NCBI RefSeq assembly: GCF_018829635.1
Contig: NZ_JAHKKG010000005.1
Location: forward strand, 124,001-188,000
Reading direction: 5' to 3'
Length of the DNA stretch: 64,000 nt
Source of the DNA: Paractinoplanes bogorensis
GTDB lineage: Bacteria > Actinomycetota > Actinomycetes > Mycobacteriales > Micromonosporaceae
Below the pieces are notes generated by a model that worked only from the letters and a program-made list of their open reading frames with translations, did not search any database and was not told the DNA's origin. This document shows positions 19,609 to 27,708 of this stretch, piece after piece (position 1 is the stretch's first letter; the number at the start of each line of letters is the position of its first letter). The position numbers were made by a program, and so were the translations under genes.

Positions 19609-19673
19609 TGTGTGCCCGTTCACACATTCGTCATCGGCGAGTTCTCGCGCCGAAATGTGTGCACGTGCACACA
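19609..19673. promoter_or_regulatory. Two LacI-type operators before GH42
   Basis: Two sites share the form TGTGTG-N6-CACACA: 19609-19626 (spacer CCCGTT) and 19656-19673 (spacer CACGTG). The second is inside a perfect 20-bp palindrome (19655-19674). Their centres are 47 bp apart. The downstream site ends 13 bases before the GH42 ATG, partly next to its GAAGGG ribosome site, so a bound repressor would block initiation. A CACACAC half-site also overlaps the repressor's own start (19549-19555). The even-symmetry, CG-centred palindrome is typical of LacI/GalR operators. Confidence 0.8.
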
Positions 19674-19686
19674 TGAAGGGAACGCG

Positions 19687-21621
19687 ATGATCGGCCTGGG
19701 CTGCGACTACAACTTCGAGCAGTGGTCGCCGGACGTATGGCGCGAGGACGTGGCGCTCATGCGCGAGGCCGGCGTCGGCCTGGTCGCCGTCAACGTGTTC
19801 GGTTGGTCGGCGATCGAACCCCGCCCGGGGGAGTACGACTTCGCCGCGCTCGACGAGATCATCGGCCTGCTGCACGACGGGGGCATCCGGCTCAACCTCG
19901 GCACCGGCACGTCCAGCGCGCCGCCCTGGCTCACCCACCGGCATCCGTCGGTGCTCCCGGTCACGGCCGACGGCACCACCCGTTTCCCGGGCGGGCGGCA
20001 GGCCTGGTGCCCGAGCTCGCCGGTCTTCCGGGAGCACGCCCTGCGCCTGGTCGGGCAGGTTGCGGCCCGCTACGGCGACCACCCGGCGCTCGAGCTGTGG
20101 CACGTGTCGAACGAACTCGGCTGCCACAATGCGCTCTGCTACTGCGAGGCCAGCGCCGATGCGTTCCGCGTGTGGCTGCGCGGCAGGTACGGCACGATCG
20201 CGTCGCTCAACACGGCGTGGGGCACCGCGTTCTGGAGCCAGCGCTACTCGGAGTTCGACGAGGTGCTCCCGCCGAGAAGCGCCTTGTCGGTCCGCAACCC
20301 GGCCCAGCTGGTCGACTTCCAGCGGTTCTCGTCGGACGCGCTGCTCGGCCACTACCGCGCCGAGGCGTCGGTGATCAGGAAACACTCGGCGGCGCCGATC
20401 ACGACGAACTTCATGGTCACCGCGCACATCCGCAACCAGGACTACTGGTCGTGGGCCGCGGACATGGACGTGATCGCCAACGACCACTACCTCGACCACC
20501 GCCTGGCCGACCCGCGGGCCGAGCTGTCGTTCGCCGCCGATCTGACTCGCGGACTGGCCGGCGGCCGCCCCTGGATGCTGATGGAGACGGCCACCGGCGC
20601 GGTCAACTGGCAGCCGCACAATCTGGCCAAGGAACCCGGGCAGCTGCTGCGCAACGCGCTCACCCACGTGGCCCGCGGCGCCGACACGATCTGCTTCTTC
20701 CAGTGGCGGGCCTCGGCCCAGGGCGCCGAGAAGTTCCACTCGGCGATGCTGCCGCACGCCGGCACCGGCACCGCGCTGTGGCGCGAGGTGCTGGAGCTGT
20801 CGGCCGCGCTCGGGAAGCTGGGCGAGGTGGCCGGCTCGACGGTCCAGGCCGACGTCGCGCTCGTCTTCAGCTGGGAATCGTGGTGGGCGACCGACACCGA
20901 GGCCCGGCCGTCCCAGGACGTCCGCTACCTCGACCAGGTGCACGCCGCCTACCGCGCGCTCGGGGGCGTCACGGCCGACATCGTGGCACCGGGGAGCGAT
21001 CTGAGCCGCTACCGGGCGGTGATCGTGCCCTGCCTGCACATGGTGTCGGACGACGAGGCGGCCGCGATCCGGCGCTACGTCGAGGGCGGCGGGACGGCGG
21101 TCATCACGTTCTACAGCGGCATCGTCGACCCCGATGATCGCGTACGCCTCGGCGGCTACCCCGGCGCATTCCGCGAGTTGCTGGGCGTCGTCGTCGAGGA
21201 GTTCGCGCCGCTGCTGCCCGGTCACGAGCTGCCCCTCAAGGGCGGCGGCCACGCCACGGTCTGGTCCGAGCGGCTGCGCCTGACGACGGCGACGGCCGAG
21301 GCGACGTACGAGGACGGCACCCCGGTCGTCACCCGCAACGCGTTCGGGGCCGGGGAGGCCTGGTACGTCGCCGGCGGTCTGGATGCCGAAACGCTGCAAT
21401 CCGTCGTGGCCCGAGCCGCCGGGACGCGGCCGTCGACCGTCAGCAAAGAGGTCGTGCGCCGGGGCGAATACGTCTTCGTCATCAATCACAGCGATCGCGA
21501 CGTCGAGCACCCGGTCGTCGGGACCGAGCTGCTCACCGGACGCGCCGTCGACGGCGAGCTGTCGGTGCCGGCGGGAGCGGTCCGGGTCGTACGGGAGCAA
21601 TCACAGCGAAAGGAGGCGTGA
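19687..21621 (+). CDS. GH42 beta-galactosidase
   Basis: 644 residues from the ATG at 19687, which has GAAGGG at -7. It starts IGLGCDYNFEQWSPDVWREDVALMREAGV, the conserved beginning of family 42. The acid/base glutamate lies in WHVSNELGCHN (about residue 145) and the nucleophile glutamate in WMLMETATGAVNW (about residue 301). The cysteines typical of the GH42 zinc site are visible (CHNALCYCEA). A trimerisation domain and a C-terminal beta domain follow. No signal peptide is present, so it hydrolyses imported beta-galactosides in the cytoplasm. It leads an operon with a sugar importer and GH36. Confidence 0.93.
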   Translation: MIGLGCDYNFEQWSPDVWREDVALMREAGVGLVAVNVFGWSAIEPRPGEYDFAALDEIIGLLHDGGIRLNLGTGTSSAPPWLTHRHPSVLPVTADGTTRFPGGRQAWCPSSPVFREHALRLVGQVAARYGDHPALELWHVSNELGCHNALCYCEASADAFRVWLRGRYGTIASLNTAWGTAFWSQRYSEFDEVLPPRSALSVRNPAQLVDFQRFSSDALLGHYRAEASVIRKHSAAPITTNFMVTAHIRNQDYWSWAADMDVIANDHYLDHRLADPRAELSFAADLTRGLAGGRPWMLMETATGAVNWQPHNLAKEPGQLLRNALTHVARGADTICFFQWRASAQGAEKFHSAMLPHAGTGTALWREVLELSAALGKLGEVAGSTVQADVALVFSWESWWATDTEARPSQDVRYLDQVHAAYRALGGVTADIVAPGSDLSRYRAVIVPCLHMVSDDEAAAIRRYVEGGGTAVITFYSGIVDPDDRVRLGGYPGAFRELLGVVVEEFAPLLPGHELPLKGGGHATVWSERLRLTTATAEATYEDGTPVVTRNAFGAGEAWYVAGGLDAETLQSVVARAAGTRPSTVSKEVVRRGEYVFVINHSDRDVEHPVVGTELLTGRAVDGELSVPAGAVRVVREQSQRKEA

Positions 21622-21623
21622 GC

Positions 21624-22550
21624 ATGACGCAAACACTCGTCGCATCAAGACACGAGCCGCACAGGAGCGATCCGAAACCCGCAAGAGCTGTACGCCACGG
21701 CCGCGCGGTGCCCTTCTTCGTCGTGCCGTTCGGCGTGCTGTTCATCCTGTTCTATCTGCTGCCGATCGGGTACGCGATCGTGCAGTCGCTCTACACCGTC
21801 GAGCGCACCGGCACGTTCGGCCCGGCCCGCGAGGTCTTCGGCGGCCTCACCCAATATGAGCGCGTCTTCTCCGACGGCGCGTTCTGGACGTCGATCGGCC
21901 GGGTGCTCGTCTTCGGCGTGGTACAGGTGCCGGTCATGCTCGGCCTCGCGCTGATCCTGGCCCTGCTGCTCGATTCCGGCCTGGTCAAGGGGCGCCGCTT
22001 CTTCCGGCTGGCCTTCTTCGTCCCGTACGCGATCCCGGGTGTCATCGCCGCGATCATGTGGGGCTTCCTCTACTCCCCGAACCTGTCCCCGCTCAAGCCG
22101 GTCACCAGCGCGATCGACTTCCTGTCGGCCGACCTCGTGCTGTGGGCCATGGCCAACGTCGTGACCTGGGTCTACGTCGGCTACAACATGTTGATCATCT
22201 ATTCGGCGCTGCTGGCCATCCCGGCCGAGGTGTACGAGGCGGCCAAGCTCGACGGCGCGAGTCAGTTCCGGATCGCCTGGTCCATCAAGATTCCGCTGGT
22301 CATGCCGGCGATCGTGCTGACCACCGTCTTCTCGATCATCGGGACGTTGCAGCTGCTGGCCGAACCGCAGGTGTTCCGCAGCTTCAGCTCGGCGGTGACC
22401 AGCACCTATACGCCGAACCTGACGGTCTATTCGACGTCGTCGATCCCGAACTTCAACCTGGCCGCCGCCTTCTCGGTGACCTTGGCGCTGACCACGTTCG
22501 TGCTGTCGTTCGCCTTCCTGCGGTTCACGTCACGGAGGGGTGAGCAGTGA
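21624..22550 (+). CDS. Carbohydrate ABC permease (MalF-type)
   Basis: 308 residues. I choose the ATG at 21624 over the GTG at 21618, since the strong AAAGGAGG (21609-21616) is 7 bases before the ATG but only 1 before the GTG. Six membrane helices are apparent; the EAA loop that docks the ATPase reads EAAKLDGASQFRIAWSIKIP (about residues 209-228). CUT1 family subunit that pairs with the following permease. The substrate is likely a galacto-oligosaccharide, from the two flanking glycosidases. Confidence 0.92.
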   Translation: MTQTLVASRHEPHRSDPKPARAVRHGRAVPFFVVPFGVLFILFYLLPIGYAIVQSLYTVERTGTFGPAREVFGGLTQYERVFSDGAFWTSIGRVLVFGVVQVPVMLGLALILALLLDSGLVKGRRFFRLAFFVPYAIPGVIAAIMWGFLYSPNLSPLKPVTSAIDFLSADLVLWAMANVVTWVYVGYNMLIIYSALLAIPAEVYEAAKLDGASQFRIAWSIKIPLVMPAIVLTTVFSIIGTLQLLAEPQVFRSFSSAVTSTYTPNLTVYSTSSIPNFNLAAAFSVTLALTTFVLSFAFLRFTSRRGEQ

Positions 22551-23416
22551 GCACTCACGCTCCGGAAAAAACCAGGATCAAAGAACCACTGCTTTCCCGT
22601 ACGGGGGCCATGCTCGTGATGGCCGTCTGCACGCTCTACTTCCTGGTGCCGATCTGGTGGCTCTTCGTCGGCGCCAGCAAGAGCTCCGACCAGTTCACCA
22701 GCACCAACCCGCTCTGGTTCGCCGACTTCGACCTGTTCGCGAACATCAGCGACCTGTTCGCGTACCGGGACGGGGTCTTCCTCCGCTGGATGCTCAACAG
22801 CATCCTCTACACCGGCGGCGCCGCCCTGCTCGGCACCGTGCTGGCCGCGATGTGCGGCTATGCGCTGGCCAAGTACCGGTTCCGCGGTCGCGAGCTGCTC
22901 TTCAACGTCGTGCTCAGCGGTGTGCTGGTGCCGGCCACCGCGCTCGCCCTCCCGCTGTTCCTGCTGTTCAGCAAGGTGGACGCGACCAACACGTTCTGGT
23001 CGGTGTTCCTGCCCAGCCTGGTCAATCCGTTCGGCGTCTACCTGGCCCGCATCTATGCGACCGCCAGTGTGCCGGACGAACTGCTCGAGGCGGCGCGCAT
23101 CGACGGCTCGGGCGAGATCCGCACGTTCTTCAAGGTGGCCACCCGGCTGATGTTCCCGGCCCTGGTCACGATCTTCCTGTTCCACTTCGTCGCCGTGTGG
23201 AACAACTTCCTGCTCCCGCTGATCATGCTCAGCGACGAGCGGCTCTTCCCGGTCACGCTCGGCCTCTACACCTGGAACACCCAGGTGAACCAGATCCCCG
23301 AGCTGCGTGGCCTGGTCATCGTCGGCGCCCTGCTCTCGATCACGCCCCTGGTGATCGCGTTCCTTCTGCTCCAACGCTTCTGGCGCAACGGCCTGGGTGC
23401 CGGCGCCGTGAAGTAG
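22547..23416 (+). CDS. Carbohydrate ABC permease (MalG-type)
   Basis: 289 residues; GTG start overlaps the previous stop (GTGA), with GGAGGGG just upstream. Six hydrophobic segments and an EAA loop EAARIDGSGEIRTFFKVATR (about 182-201), then the WNNFLLPLIMLSDERLFPVTLGL segment typical of MalG subunits. Partner of the preceding permease. No ATPase gene follows, so energy must come from a shared MsiK-like ATPase elsewhere in the genome, as known in Streptomyces. Confidence 0.92.
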   Translation: MSTHAPEKTRIKEPLLSRTGAMLVMAVCTLYFLVPIWWLFVGASKSSDQFTSTNPLWFADFDLFANISDLFAYRDGVFLRWMLNSILYTGGAALLGTVLAAMCGYALAKYRFRGRELLFNVVLSGVLVPATALALPLFLLFSKVDATNTFWSVFLPSLVNPFGVYLARIYATASVPDELLEAARIDGSGEIRTFFKVATRLMFPALVTIFLFHFVAVWNNFLLPLIMLSDERLFPVTLGLYTWNTQVNQIPELRGLVIVGALLSITPLVIAFLLLQRFWRNGLGAGAVK

Positions 23417-23462
23417 GCACCACCCGATCGCAAGCAGAATCCCTCCCTTCGAAGGACGCAAA

Positions 23463-24797
23463 ATGCGCAAATCTGTAAGCGCCGTCAGCGCTCTGCTGAT
23501 CTCGGCGCTGGCCCTGGCCGCCTGTGGCTCCGGCGGCTCCTCCTCCGACTCCGACACGGGGGCCGCCGCTGCCTCCTGCGCCCCGTCGAGTGGTCCCGTC
23601 ACCCTTACTTACACGACCTGGATCCCCGGCATCGAGGACGTCGTCAAGGTCTGGAACGACAAGAACCCGAACATCCAGGTCAAGGTGCAGACCGGCCCGA
23701 ACGGCAACGGCGGCACCTACCAGAACTTCTTCAACCAGCTCAAGGCGGGCAACACCCCCGACCTCGGCCACATCGAGTACGACGCGCTGCCCAGTTTCCG
23801 CGTCCAGGACGGCCTCTTCGATGTGCAGTCGTGCGACATCGTGGCCAAGGCCAAGGACCAGTTCATCCCGTGGACCTGGAACCAGGTCAGCTTCGGTGAC
23901 GACAAGACGGCGTACGGGATCCCGCAGGACTCCGGCCCGATGGCCCTGTTCTACCGGGCCGACCTGTTCGAGAAGGCCGGCATTCCGATCCCGAAGACGT
24001 GGGACGAGTACGCGGCGGCGGCCGAGAAGGTCAAGGCGGCCGGCGGTTACATCACCAACTTCTCGCAGAGCGACATCAACCAGTTCGCAGGCTTCGCGTG
24101 GCAGGCCGGCGGCCGCTGGTTCGCCAACGACGGCAACCAGTGGACGGTCAACCTGACCGACGACAACACCAAGAAGGTCGCCGACTACTGGCAGAACCTG
24201 ATCAGCAAGAAGCTCGTCTCGACCGTCCCGCCGTGGACCACCGAGTGGGACAACGCGTACAACTCCAGCTCGGCCTGGACCTGGGTGTCCGCCGTGTGGG
24301 GGGCCAATTCGATCATGAGCGGCGCGCCCAAGACGGCCGGCAAGTGGCGGGTCGCCCCGATGCCGCAGTGGAGCGCGGGCCAGTCGGTCGCCGGTAACTG
24401 GGGCGGCTCGGCCACCGCGATCTTCAAGACGAGCAAGCACCCGTACGAGGCCGCGCAGTTCGCCCTCTGGCTGAACACCAGCGAGGAAGCGCTCGGCCTG
24501 CTCAACAAGGCGGCCCAGCTCTACCCGGCGACCACGGCCGGAACCAAGTATTCGTACCTGACCAACCCGGTCAAGTTCTATGGTGACCAGAAGATCTACG
24601 AGGTCTTCGCGCAGGCCGCCGGCGAGGTCACGCCCGACTTCACCTGGGGTCCGACGATGACCGCGACCTACGCCAACGCCTCGGACGGCTTCAAGGCGGC
24701 GGTCTCCGGCAGCGGCACCCTGACCGACGCCCTGACCTCGGCCCAGAAGTCGACCATCGACACCCTCAAGTCCCAGGCCATCCCGGTCAAGGAGTAA
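23463..24797 (+). CDS. Sugar-binding lipoprotein of the galactoside importer
   Basis: Extracellular solute-binding protein, 444 residues, anchored by lipidation: MRKSVSAVSALLISALALAAC has a lipobox with Cys 21, followed by a glycine/serine linker. The mature domain has the family 1 pattern (VTLTYTTWIPGIEDVVKVWN, GNTPDLGHIEYDALPSF, YGIPQDSGPMALFYRADLFEKAG, IPKTWDEYAAAAEKV). It presents the oligosaccharide to the two permeases encoded just upstream. The order permease-permease-binding protein is less usual than binding protein first. Confidence 0.93.
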   Translation: MRKSVSAVSALLISALALAACGSGGSSSDSDTGAAAASCAPSSGPVTLTYTTWIPGIEDVVKVWNDKNPNIQVKVQTGPNGNGGTYQNFFNQLKAGNTPDLGHIEYDALPSFRVQDGLFDVQSCDIVAKAKDQFIPWTWNQVSFGDDKTAYGIPQDSGPMALFYRADLFEKAGIPIPKTWDEYAAAAEKVKAAGGYITNFSQSDINQFAGFAWQAGGRWFANDGNQWTVNLTDDNTKKVADYWQNLISKKLVSTVPPWTTEWDNAYNSSSAWTWVSAVWGANSIMSGAPKTAGKWRVAPMPQWSAGQSVAGNWGGSATAIFKTSKHPYEAAQFALWLNTSEEALGLLNKAAQLYPATTAGTKYSYLTNPVKFYGDQKIYEVFAQAAGEVTPDFTWGPTMTATYANASDGFKAAVSGSGTLTDALTSAQKSTIDTLKSQAIPVKE

Positions 24798-24803
24798 CAA
24801 GAG

Positions 24804-26858
24804 TTGCTGATCCACCTGACGGCCGCGGGCACCAGCTTCGTGCTGGACGCCCGCGGCCCTCGGCCACCCGCGGTCCTCCATTGGGGCGCGGCTCTCGGTG
24901 AGCTTTCCGATCAAGAGCTTTCCGCGTACGCCGACGCGTCCGTCCCCGCGAATCCGCCGAGCTCGCTCGACGCGCCGCCCTACCTGTCGTTACTGCCCAC
25001 CCTCGGCGACGGCTGGAACGGCCGGCCCGCCATCCCGGGAGCGCCTCTCCTCGAGGTGACCGACGTGTCCCAGCCCTCGCCCGGCTCGGTTCTCGTCCGG
25101 CTCTCGGCGGGCGAACTCTCCGTGACGACTGAGATCGAGCTGAGCGCCCAGGGTGTCCTGCGCCTGCGGCACACCGTCGCTCCGTCCGGGTCCTTCGAAC
25201 CCGGCTCGCTCGCGGTCGTCCTTCCGGTGCCGGCGCGCGCCTCCGAGCTGCTCGACTTCGGCGGCATCTGGGCGTACGAGCGGAAACCGCAACGGTCCCC
25301 GCTGCGGACCGGGGCCTGGGTGCGTGAGACCCGGCACGGCAAGCCCGGGCACGACGATCCGTACCTGATGATGCTCGGCACGCCCGGCTTCACGTTCCGG
25401 TCGGGCGAGGTCTGGGCCGTGCATCTGGCGTGGAGCGGCGACAAGCAGTTGTGGGCCGAGAAGTCTGCACTCGGCTCGACCGTGCTCGGCGCGGGGGAAC
25501 TGCTCGCGCCCGGCGAGATGCGGCTCGACGGTCCCTACACCACGCCGTGGACCGTCGCGGTGTGGTCCGACCAGGGCATCGACGGGCTGTCGGAGCGGCT
25601 GCACACGTGGATCCGCTCGCGCCGCGCCCCGCTGAAGCCCCGCCCGGTGGTGCTCAACACCTGGGAGGCCGTCTACTTCGACCACTCCCTCGAACGCCTC
25701 ACCGCGCTGGCCGACGCCGCCGCCGAGGTGGGCGTGGAGCGGTTCGTGCTCGACGACGGCTGGTTCCGCGGCCGCACCGACGACCGGCGCGCGCTGGGCG
25801 ACTGGACCGTGGACACGGCACGGTGGCCGGACGGTCTCCAGCCGTTGATCGACGTGGTGCACGCGCGCGGCATGGACTTCGGGCTGTGGCTCGAACCCGA
25901 GATGATCTCGCCCGACTCCGACCTGGCCCGCGCGCATCCCGACTGGATCCTCGGCGGCCCGTCGGCCGCCACGTGGCGCCATCAGCTCGTGCTCGACCTG
26001 TCGCGGCCGGCGGCCTACACCTACGTTCTCGATCGCCTCGACGCGCTGCTCGCCGAATATCCGATCGCCTATGTGAAGTGGGACCACAACCGCGACGTCG
26101 CTCAGGACGGTGCGGCGCATCGGCAGACGAGCGCGCTCTACCGCCTGATGGCCGAGCTGAAGCGGCGCTTCCCGGCGCTGGAGATCGAGAGCTGCGCCGC
26201 CGGCGGGGGCCGCATCGACCTGGGCATCCTCGATCTCGTCGACCGTTTCTGGGCCTCCGACACCAACGACGCCCTCGAACGCCAGCAGATCCAGCGCTGG
26301 ACGAACGTGCTGATGCCTCCCGAGCTGCTCGGCTCGCACGTCGGCGCGCCCGTCGCCCACATCACCGGCCGCACCGGCGCACTCGGCTTCCGGCTGGCCA
26401 CGTCGCTGTTCGGCCACGCCGGCGTCGAATGGGACCTGACCACCACGACGGCGGACGAGCGCGCCCTGATCGGCGAGTGGGTGGCCGAGTACAAGAAGCG
26501 ACGCGCGCTGCTGCACGGCGGAACCGTGGTCCGCTCCGACGGCGACGACCCCGAGCGCCTGGTCCACGGTGTGGTGTCGCCCGACCGGCGCACGGCGCTC
26601 TTCGCGTTGGTGACACTGCGGGCCGGCGCCGCGGCCGTGCCGGAACGAATGCGCTTCGCGGGCCTCGACCCCGACCGGAGCTACGTCGTACGGCCACTGG
26701 TGCTGGGCGGACCGCCGCGCACCACGCAGGACGCGCCACCGCCATGGCTGGCCGACGGTGAGGTGACACTGCCGGCGTCGGTGCTGATGAGAGTCGGCCT
26801 GCCGCCGTCGTTGCTGACTCCCGAACAGGCGATCCTGTTCACGGTCGACGCGATCTGA
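24804..26858 (+). CDS. GH36 alpha-galactosidase
   Basis: 684 residues starting at TTG 24804, 9 bases after GGAG, only 6 bases after the lipoprotein stop. Family 36/melibiase signatures: DDGWFRGRTDDRRALGDW, WLEPEMISPDSDLAR, the nucleophile Asp in YVKWDHNRD, CAAGGGRIDLGILD, and the acid/base Asp in WASDTNDALERQQIQRW. No signal peptide: cytoplasmic removal of terminal alpha-galactose from imported sugars such as melibiose or raffinose. A rare TTA codon lies at 24990-24992 (codon 63), which may make the last gene of the operon depend on the bldA-type tRNA. Confidence 0.93.
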   Translation: MLIHLTAAGTSFVLDARGPRPPAVLHWGAALGELSDQELSAYADASVPANPPSSLDAPPYLSLLPTLGDGWNGRPAIPGAPLLEVTDVSQPSPGSVLVRLSAGELSVTTEIELSAQGVLRLRHTVAPSGSFEPGSLAVVLPVPARASELLDFGGIWAYERKPQRSPLRTGAWVRETRHGKPGHDDPYLMMLGTPGFTFRSGEVWAVHLAWSGDKQLWAEKSALGSTVLGAGELLAPGEMRLDGPYTTPWTVAVWSDQGIDGLSERLHTWIRSRRAPLKPRPVVLNTWEAVYFDHSLERLTALADAAAEVGVERFVLDDGWFRGRTDDRRALGDWTVDTARWPDGLQPLIDVVHARGMDFGLWLEPEMISPDSDLARAHPDWILGGPSAATWRHQLVLDLSRPAAYTYVLDRLDALLAEYPIAYVKWDHNRDVAQDGAAHRQTSALYRLMAELKRRFPALEIESCAAGGGRIDLGILDLVDRFWASDTNDALERQQIQRWTNVLMPPELLGSHVGAPVAHITGRTGALGFRLATSLFGHAGVEWDLTTTTADERALIGEWVAEYKKRRALLHGGTVVRSDGDDPERLVHGVVSPDRRTALFALVTLRAGAAAVPERMRFAGLDPDRSYVVRPLVLGGPPRTTQDAPPPWLADGEVTLPASVLMRVGLPPSLLTPEQAILFTVDAI

Positions 26859-27223
26859 TCACCTCCCGGCGACGCTGCCGATGGCTTGGCCGGTCATGAG
26901 ACGGCGCTCAGATCCAGCGACTTGGACGTCACTGTTGTGAGCGCCGACTTCACCGGCCCGGGTGTGGTCCCGCCAAATCCTCGCTTTCCGATGATGAGTC
27001 ATCAATGCGTGATCGCGATGTGTGGGATAGCGTGGTCCCCGAATCAGCCGCGCGGGAAGTCTCGCGTCGAGATGCGCCATTCGTCAAAAGCGGCTCTGCG
27101 TGAATGCGGCATTCATCTTCATCTCACTCGCGTTCCCTGCGCCGCAGCGTCTTGCCTGCGTAGGGGGTCGAGCGCCTACGGTAGTGGTAAGGGAGCCCGA
27201 AGGACCTTTTGCCGGAGGTCATC
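26859..27223. other. Intergenic region after the galactoside operon
   Basis: 365 bases without a convincing gene, lower in GC than the flanks. It contains an 8-bp inverted repeat GGCGCTCA/TGAGCGCC (26903-26910 and 26938-26945, 27-base loop) 45 bases after the GH36 stop, a possible weak terminator, and a 13-bp palindrome TGATGAGTCATCA at 26992-27004 that looks like a protein-binding site. A promoter-like pair TTGCCT and TACGGT lies near 27153-27183, before the leader frame that follows. Confidence 0.4.
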
Positions 27224-27304
27224 GTGACTGTGTTTCGGCATTGTGGAATTCGTGCCCAGGTCACAGAGAACGGCATCCGTCTTGCCCACGGATGCCGTTC
27301 ATGA
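27224..27304 (+). CDS. Possible 26-codon leader peptide
   Basis: Short frame GTG to TGA with a strong ribosome site, GGAGG at 27214-27218, 5 bases upstream. The predicted peptide is basic with two cysteines (MTVFRHCGIRAQ, then VTENGIRLAHGCRS). Its second half is the perfect hairpin at 27268-27300, so translation of the frame would open the stem. This is the layout of a translational attenuator for the small gene that starts 38 bases later. Without that context I would not call it; coding bias cannot be judged at this length. Confidence 0.35.
   Translation: MTVFRHCGIRAQVTENGIRLAHGCRS
27268..27300 (+). promoter_or_regulatory. Perfect 13-bp hairpin
   Basis: GAACGGCATCCGT pairs exactly with ACGGATGCCGTTC across a 7-base CTTGCCC loop. 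No T run follows, so it may be a terminator of incoming transcription or a regulatory stem in the leader of the small gene at 27343. It overlaps the stop of the leader frame. Confidence 0.6.
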
Positions 27305-27342
27305 TCCCTTACCCGCGACCGTCAGTCGGAGGTGGTCTCCCC

Positions 27343-27594
27343 ATGACCGTAACAAAGAGACGTGGCTCGTCCAATGAAGTCGCCGGCGGCGGACGACGCA
27401 GGACCGGTGCGACACGGCGACGACCGCACGGTGCGAATCCGCCGTGGACAGCGCGTGGTCTCCTTCTCGTCATCGAGGGCACGCTCGCCGGCGTCGGCGG
27501 AGTTTTTGTGGTCACGACATCGATACTCGCTACCGTGATCGCCGCATCGGCCGCCGTGGTACTCGCCGTCGTGATCGTGACGATCGACATGTGA
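27343..27594 (+). CDS. Small basic membrane protein, hypothetical
   Basis: 83 residues from the ATG at 27343, with GGAGG at 27328-27332 (10 bases). The first 35 residues are strongly basic (KRRGSSNEVAGGGRRRTGATRRRP), then two hydrophobic segments follow (ARGLLLVIEGTLAGVGGVFVV and ILATVIAASAAVVLAVVIV), giving a two-helix hairpin with a cytoplasmic N-terminus. No family recognised. The clean ribosome site, the leader and the hairpin upstream argue for a real gene, though codon bias is only moderate. Confidence 0.5.
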   Translation: MTVTKRRGSSNEVAGGGRRRTGATRRRPHGANPPWTARGLLLVIEGTLAGVGGVFVVTTSILATVIAASAAVVLAVVIVTIDM

Positions 27595-27708
27595 GGAGTC
27601 GCGGCGCGTTCGCCGGCGTGATCGACCTCAAGCGCACCGACCGGCGTCATCGGGAGCCGAGATCGGCTACTGGGTGGCGCCGGCCGCCCGCGGCCGGGGG
27701 CTGTGGGT

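Noticed and set aside
19543..21600. A 685-codon minus-strand frame opposite GH42
   Set aside because: Same cause: low-complexity antisense composition, no family signature, and the GH42 gene on the other strand is complete.
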